Of a stretch of 64,000 bases of DNA, positions 58,981-64,000 are shown piece after piece. Location of the stretch: assembly GCF_018294505.1 (NCBI RefSeq), contig NC_057800.1:173242396-173306395 (forward strand), written 5' to 3'. A program made the translations under genes and the position numbers. The stretch is from Triticum aestivum (lineage: Eukaryota; Streptophyta; Magnoliopsida; Poales; Poaceae). Every line of letters begins with the position of its first letter. The first letter of the stretch is position 1. Under the pieces are notes generated by a model. That model did no database searches, was not told the DNA's origin, and saw only the letters and a list, made by a program, of their open reading frames with translations.

Positions 58981-59820
58981 ATGACATCATGGAAATGCTT
59001 CATGAAGGCCCGTACGGTGGCCGCGTCCTCCCCGAGCACGGCCGCCTGCACCGAGAGTGCGGACACCTACGCCAAGAGTGTCGCTGCATCCGAATTGAGC
59101 GTGGCCACATCCGACGAGAGGGCATCTGCAGCAGCCGGTACGGCTGCAGCTGCTGTTGCGACATCGGCTGCAAACGCTGAGAGCGCTCGAGCTGTCGTCC
59201 ATGCCGCCGATGTCGCCATGGCCCGGGTCGAGGCCATCCACGCCAAAATCAAGGACGCACACGCCAAGATATTCTAGGCCACCTCGGAATCCAGCATCCA
59301 ACCCACGTCCAAAAAGGCGGCGGTGTCCATGGAGCACCTGCTTCCTCATGAGATTGCCTAGCGGGAGCTGGAGATGCAGGAGGCGGTGGAGACCGAGGAG
59401 CGCCGGAAGGAGGAGCTGTGCGTGGCCAAGGTCGAGGTAGAGAAGAGTCTGACTGTCAAGGAATCGGCGATGGAGTACCAACGCGAGCTCTGGAACAGCC
59501 ACTACTACGAGTACTACATCCTTGAGGGCGGCGCCGAGGACAAGGACGAGGACGCAGTCGACTTCAGCAGGGGGGACGCAGAGTCCACCAAGGGCGGCAT
59601 GTCGTGAGGACAAGTCATCGATGTCTCATCTCACACCAGCGATGCATAGGCCGGTGCGTCGGAGGCTTTGTTTAAATCAGACTTTTCTAAGATGGTGTTG
59701 GTGAAGGAGGAGGCATTTGCCCAGTTAGCCAGTGCAAAACATGTTCTTACTGAACTGGAGCAGAGGTGGATAAGAAGAGCCTGGATGATCTCGATTAGGG
59801 AAATGAATATATTGTTTTAA
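58981..59820 (+). pseudogene. Broken single-frame ORF of unknown function inside the CACTG element
   Basis: One frame from ATG 58981 to TAA 59818-59820 (280 codons) is interrupted only by TAG 59275, TAG 59359, TGA 59605 and TAG 59647. Each can be read as a mutated CAG or CGA codon, and there are no frameshifts. The N-terminal 100 residues are Ala/Ser/Thr-rich with heptad-like spacing. The middle is charged and helical (RELEMQEAVETEERRKEEL), followed by WNSHYYEYYILEGG and an acidic stretch. I recognise no domain. The codon-like GC content against AT-rich flanks suggests a former gene, either the element's own accessory ORF or a captured host fragment. Confidence 0.5.
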
Positions 59821-60127
59821 TATTGTTCGAATATTGTTCTTATGAATCTGAACTAGCTATATGATGTACTGTGATGTTTTCAGGTAGTTATCATACTATG
59901 ATGTTAAAATATATTTATGTGCCCGATATGAAATTGGTAAACAGCTGTTCGATATGAAATGTGAATTTGCGTAATACTGGAATTATTAATTGTAAACTAA
60001 CAAACCTGCTAAATGGGTCATGGAACTTTGAAAATGGTTCTAGCAGTAAAAGCTCTTGTGATGGATAACCCAATGCCACATGGTTTTCTTCATCAAATCG
60101 CGTGTGATGTACTTGAAGGAAAGTAAA

Positions 60128-60360
60128 CGGTTAACCATGGCACATAAAACTATGTGGGATGTACATATGAACGGAAACATTTTCCCTGGATTAACTATGT
60201 GGGATGTACATACGAGCGGAAATGTTTTCCCTGGAATGACTGTGTGGGACATATATAAGAACGGAAACATATTCCTTGGATTGACTATGTGGAATATACA
60301 TAACAAACCGAAACATTTGTTTGGGACTGACTGTGTGGGATGTACTTACGACCGGAACTG
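60128..60360. repeat. Subterminal tandem repeat, about 53-55 bp x 4-5, in the CACTG element
   Basis: The unit includes ATGTGGGATGTACATA, then ACGGAAACATTTTCCCTGGA. The tract lies about 200 bp inside the transposon end, where transposase-binding repeats are expected. An open frame through it merely reflects the repeat. Confidence 0.7.
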
Positions 60361-60569
60361 ATTGGGCATGTATAATCATATTTGATCGCTCGCCCATCGC
60401 ACACAATCTCATTTTGCCGAGCGTGTGTGTGCTAGGAGAGCCTATCCCTGACGGTTTCTGGGTCGTGTGGGAAGGACCCCCCTATCGCAGTCACTCACTA
60501 GGCGACGGTTTAGAACACCATCACGGAAAGGGGTTAAAACCGTTTGTATAGCACCTTGATGTACCAGTG

Positions 60570-61337
60570 CTAGGTCAATAGGTAGTTTCCAAAAAATGGT
60601 ATAAAATAGCATATAAAGCATACAAGATTGATAATATAGTAACATGAAAACATAAAAAATTAGAGATACGTCAGAGACGTATCAACATCCCCAAGCTTAA
60701 TTCCTGCTCGTCCTCAAGGAGGCAAATGATAAAAATGAAAAAATGGTGTTGAATGCTACCTAGCATGTCTTATAATGTAATTCTTTTGGATATGAATGTA
60801 GAGAAATGATGACTTAACAGATATCAAAACGATAATATAGAAGAGTACTAGAAAATAATCATTACTTTTCAAAATAACAATGCTAAAGAACATCATCCCT
60901 ACTCATTTAATCATGTAAGCATGGCATAACTTGGTCTTCCTAGCACAAAGTGTAAATCATGGACACCTCGGTGCCAAACCAAGAAATTGTATCATACTTT
61001 TTCTCACTTCAGCTTTTTTGACTCCACTCAATACATGAGCGTGAGCCATGGACTTAGCACTTCGGATGGCATAGAGAATGATGGTAGGGGTTTATAAGAA
61101 GAGGAAAAATTAAGAAAGTTTAGCATCAACTCGGTGGATCGATAGGCAATGGAGATCCCTTTCAATCGATATCGATTGGAGGAGTAGGGATTGCCATGCA
61201 ACGATTGTACTAGAGCTATAAGTGTATGAAAGCTCTCTACAGAAACTAAGTGGGTGTGCATACAACTTACTTGCTCATGAAGACCTCGAGCATTTGAGGA
61301 AGCTCATCATCGGAATATGCAAGTCAAGTTATATAAT
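60570..61337 (-). mobile_element. Gypsy LTR start and 3' untranslated region, minus strand
   Basis: On the minus strand the internal 3' end (GCTTGGGGATGT, polypurine-like, 60696-60685) is followed by an LTR start TGATACGTCTCTGACG at 60684. The LTR is cut at 60570 by the CACTG transposon. The region to the right (60685-61337) contains recognisable 3'-UTR wording of large Triticeae Gypsy elements (CTTGCTCATGAAGACCTCG near 61270). Similar LTR starts occur in the fragment at 3645. No coding sequence survives. Confidence 0.75.
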
Positions 61338-61773
61338 CACTACTGTAGGATGGTCCAAACGTGACACTACGATCAGAGACCCTTCGACGAAACTGTGTGC
61401 GATGCCATAATCGCAAACTGTGGTGTAAAAACTGTGAAAAAGGTGCAAAACGTTTGCGATGACAGATGCATCAAACACGGTTTAGAATTTAGTTGCGTGT
61501 GTGATGCAGGGCATACAGCTCAGCTCAATTAACTGTTTGGGATGAGGAGGCACAAAAGAAACGGGCAGCCAGATGAAGGCGTGTGCGATATACAATATAC
61601 GGTTCACTGGGATGAAATGTGTGTGATTAGGCAACACAATGGAAACGGTTCAACTGAACAAGATGTGTGTGATACGCGGCAAACAGGTCCGTAATCTGAA
61701 ATGTGTGCGAAGACCAATGATAACACAGACGATTTCTGCTAATAATCCGTGTGAATTGCTATGTCTACAGTAG
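61338..61773. mobile_element. Small CACTA-like non-autonomous element, 436 bp
   Basis: It begins CACTACTGTAGG and ends CTACAGTAG, an inverted repeat that would be complete with a terminal TG. AAT flanks both sides (61335-61337 and 61774-61776), the 3-bp duplication expected of CACTA elements. Inside are dispersed TGTGTGCGAT/TGTGTGATTA-type motifs. No gene. Confidence 0.65.
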
Positions 61774-61782
61774 AATAACATG

Positions 61783-61807
61783 TATATATATATATATATA
61801 TATATAA
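61783..61807. repeat. (TA)n microsatellite
   Basis: A run of TA dinucleotides about 12 units long, just outside the small CACTA-like element. Confidence 0.9.
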
Positions 61808-61911
61808 CTTAAATAAACATCCAATTACATAAGTGACTATATAGATCATTCGCACACACCTCAATAAACAATTGCATGCATTCTAAAGTAGAAAAACGAT
61901 CGTCTAGTCAT

Positions 61912-62552
61912 CTACTTCTTGTGATGCTCCCGTACTGCTATGTGGCTCGATCCCTCGTCTGGGTCAGGAAGAAGACAGTTCCGCATGTCAACAATCCGCC
62001 TGTACATCTCGTAGCTTGTGTACGTGCCCATGGCCGCGTACTTGACATGTTGTTCATCCAGTCTCTTATGCCACACACTGTGCCAGGTGTTCTTGTCCTT
62101 ATTACTCTGTTGCTTCATCTTCGCGTAGTAGGGGTCGATGATGGCCGAGGCGAGGTCAACCAGGGAGTTCAGTTTGCTTTTTTCACTGCCCCAGACCTTG
62201 TAGTGGTGCTGGATGTTGACAAGATTCAAGCATTTCATGTATGAAACCTTGAGCGCTTTAGATCGTTGGTGGTGTCCACCATAGCGAAACTGTAGTCGGA
62301 GTTGTTGCTAAAACTGGAGAAACGCCCGCAAGGCCTTGTGGCAAGGTGGAAGTGGTAGACGATAATGTCATGTCGCACGCACAACTTCTGATCGTGCCCG
62401 GCACGACCGATGGTGTACTCAAGGTCGAAGACGACCACTCGGTACTTGTCCTCGGCAAGGAACTGCTCCATAGTTTCGATGGAGCTCTCCAGTGAGACCA
62501 GGTCGTTCGCGTACACCACCAAGAGGGCCTTCCCCCTCCCTTGGGTGTCCAC
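61912..62552 (-). pseudogene. Werner-type 3'-5' exonuclease-like gene, frameshifted copy
   Basis: Minus-strand coding starts near 62552 (MDTQGRGKALLVVYAND) and ends at a stop at 61914-61912. The exonuclease motif FDLEYT (near 62425) and the downstream VDTTND and SLVDLASAIIDPYY motifs match the plant DEDDy 3'-5' exonuclease family, many copies of which occur in Triticeae. A one-base frameshift near 62235 separates HLATRPC...RSRFHT from KCLNLVNIQHHYKVWG. I see no splice sites that would repair it. The copy may be a captured gene fragment or a decayed family member; it is the only host-like protein similarity in the window. Confidence 0.72.
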
Positions 62553-63058
62553 TACAAGATGCGTGGTGAACTACCCGCCGTTGTCATCGTCAGCCGCTGG
62601 GAGCGCCACTGGAGCCATGGGGAGCGCCACTGGAACCGCTGGATGTCCTCTCTGTATGTGTCCTCATGGGTGTGCTTATTGTGTCATGTGAGACGAGAGA
62701 TGAAGGTAAATGGCCGTAGGAATAAAAGTGGGACGGGCGGCGTGGATTCTCGGCGTGTCTGCATGGCAGTTTTTGCAGCAGGTAACTCCATCGTCGCGCT
62801 GCGCCCGGCGCAACCGCTTGCACACGAACGTGCGTGATCGTGCACCGGCCCAAAACACTGGCAATGCACGTGGAGGGATGAGGGCAAAGCACCTGGAGGG
62901 AAGCGAGAGCAGAGCGTGCGTGGCGGGACGCGAGTAGAGCGTGTCGCGGCCTCCTGAACCACAAGCAATCACACGCATAGAGAAGTTGAACATGCAGGAA
63001 AATGGTCGCCTACAAGCCGACTGACAGTTGAGTCGCTGCGTAGAGAGCGGCCGTGTAG
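62553..63058. other. Region upstream of the exonuclease-like copy, no gene seen
   Basis: It contains a short duplication (GGAGCGCCACTGGA at 62608 and 62628). I see no supported gene, although open frames occur on both strands because of GC-rich composition near 62700-62950. Confidence 0.45.
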
Positions 63059-63262
63059 TACCACCTCCCTCTAGTCTATAGTGTCCTTTATATTCTGTGG
63101 CATACTTTACCCTCAAATTTAACCAACAAAATGTTAATGCATGTTTTAAAAGTTATATAATTGGAAAGTATGTTCAAATAAAAATCCAACTATATAACCT
63201 CTGGCGACATGCATTCGTATTTTATTAGTTAAATCATACTTATAAACCAGGACGGTGGTATA
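63059..63262. mobile_element. Stowaway-type MITE (Tc1/Mariner), about 204 bp
   Basis: It has TA at both ends and degenerate inverted ends CCACCTCCCTCTAG and CCAGGACGGTGG (relatives of the CTCCCTCCGTCC Stowaway end). The interior is near-palindromic: AATGTTAATGCATG with CGACATGCATTCG, and AATTTAACCAACAAAATG with ATTTTATTAGTTAAATC. The size is typical for a Stowaway MITE. No coding capacity. Confidence 0.7.
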
Positions 63263-63790
63263 GTAGGTAATTAAATTGCAAACGTGTTTTATTAACCATA
63301 TTTGTACGTGGCCTTTCGTCCTCCCCTCACACGTCTTGTCACCTTGTTGCCACAGACGGCTTACAGCGCAAGCTTGCGCAGTGCGCGGGGGCGATCTTTT
63401 TGCTAAACGGTGGCACCAATGAATCATCGGTGAGCCCGACTCAGTTCCCACGCAAGCTTCCCGCCCGACTCGCTGAAATCCCCCCAAATCCCAATGCTTA
63501 CCGGCCTGCTATGAAAACCCTCACGGCCGGCGAGTCCTACGTTGCATTTTCCCCTCCATGCCTGTAGCTTATCTCGTTTGCTTCTCCCACATTCGCTAGT
63601 GGTACCGGTCCATATCGTCGCCCAGCTACTCCGCCATCATCAGATGACAGCTCCAGCTGGGAGGCTACACCGCGGCAGTGGCGCAGTCCCCACGTAGTGT
63701 AGTGCGCATGGCATCCCTGTTGGGTGTGCGCGGAACACCTACCACACACTCCACAATCGGTGCCTGTTGGTAGTTGTTGCCAGCCGCCGT
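63263..63790. other. Low-copy-looking DNA, no gene seen
   Basis: I find neither a transposon end nor a convincing reading frame in this stretch. Confidence 0.4.
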
Positions 63791-63791
63791 T

Positions 63792-64000
63792 GCCACCACG
63801 CCACTATCGAAAGCCAGGGCCATCGCCCGCTCTATCGTCGCGGCCCGAAGGCGGGAGAAGGCCGTCGTGGCCACCAACCCACTGTCGGCTACTGTGGCCA
63901 TCACCCGCTCCGCCATCGCGGACCGAAGGCGGGAGGTGATGGTCGTGGCCGCCACCCCGTCATCGATCGTCGTGGCCACCAGCCCACCATCGACCGCCGG
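63792..64000. repeat. 78-bp tandem repeat, about 2.7 copies to the window end
   Basis: Copies begin at 63792, 63870 and 63948 with GCC(A/G)CCA and contain ATCG and CCGAAGGCGGGAG. The third is shortened before a fourth partial start at about 63975. Because 78 is divisible by 3, the minus strand stays open and would encode 26-residue repeats (SRLRxAxxERxMA). A minus-strand exon that begins right of the window is possible. Confidence 0.65.

Larger units (their letters stand above)
57414..60569. mobile_element. CACTG-ended DNA transposon (CACTA superfamily), right-hand part
   Basis: The right end at 60569 reads CACTGGTACATCAAGG on the minus strand, a CACTG-type terminus used by some Triticeae CACTA families. 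CTA (60570-60572) is the candidate target duplication. Inside lie about 2.6 copies of a 500-bp repeat, a broken ORF and a subterminal tract of short repeats. Angela is inserted in its 500-bp repeat (GTGTG target duplication), so its left part lies beyond Angela, outside the window. No transposase is visible. Confidence 0.7.

Noticed and set aside
60080..60361. Possible small protein with repeated MWDVH motifs
   Set aside because: It is a translation of the subterminal 53-55-bp repeat of the CACTG transposon.
62230..62240. Intron between the two exonuclease frames
   Set aside because: No GT-AG pair fits; the two frames meet within a few bases, so a single-base frameshift is simpler.

Overview
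This window is grass (Triticeae-type: wheat, barley, rye or Aegilops) intergenic DNA made almost entirely of nested transposable elements. The assignment rests on a minus-strand Copia element whose LTR, primer-binding site, gag and integrase I recognise as the Angela/BARE1/WIS group, on Ty3/Gypsy elements of types common in Triticeae, and on CACTA ends and a Stowaway MITE of Triticeae character. I found no intact host gene, rRNA, tRNA or CRISPR array. The only low-copy-looking material is at the right end, where a broken copy of a plant Werner-type 3'-5' exonuclease gene lies at 61912-62552.

Layout. 1-3106 is the right part of a CACTA transposon with tandem-repeat-rich subterminal DNA. It sits in a minus-strand LTR fragment (3107-3645), which is itself inserted in the reverse transcriptase region of Angela. 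Angela runs on the minus strand from 3646 to 57413. Its 5' LTR is split in three (7549-8134, 35100-35829, 56975-57413) by two insertion complexes. The first is Gypsy element B (8135-35099), whose 5' LTR carries Gypsy element C (8556-22002, TSD TAGGG). The second is Gypsy element D (35830-56974, TSD CGGAG/TGGAG), whose 5' LTR carries its shorter relative E (36507-47040). Angela itself lies in a tandem repeat of a CACTG-ended transposon (57414-60569), which lies in the LTR of another minus-strand Gypsy element (60570-61337). A small CACTA-like element, the exonuclease fragment, a Stowaway MITE and a 78-bp tandem repeat finish the window.

Elements B and C resemble the Tat-type, chromodomain-less Gypsy lineage: gag, aspartic protease, RT, RNase H and integrase on the plus strand. 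Downstream of pol each has a tandem-repeat tract and then a multi-exon gene on the opposite strand. Its first exon carries a domain resembling Pfam 'putative gypsy type transposon' (PF04195, Transposase_28) and its last exon is helical or coiled coil. In both elements this antisense gene has its own TATA box, so it would be transcribed convergently towards pol. D is a chromodomain-bearing (Tekay/Del-like) Gypsy element with an extra ORF ahead of gag. E keeps D-like ends and an integrase tail but has lost protease, RT and RNase H, and its gag has about six zinc-knuckle-like motifs, so it looks like a non-autonomous partner.

Almost every premature stop in these elements can be read as CAG to TAG, CAA to TAA or CGA to TGA, the change expected from deamination of methylated cytosine. 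Two points stand out. Element C is more decayed and has more divergent LTRs than element B, although C is inserted in B. And B and C share an in-frame TAG at the same place between protease and RT. All family names are from recognition by eye; no database search was possible.
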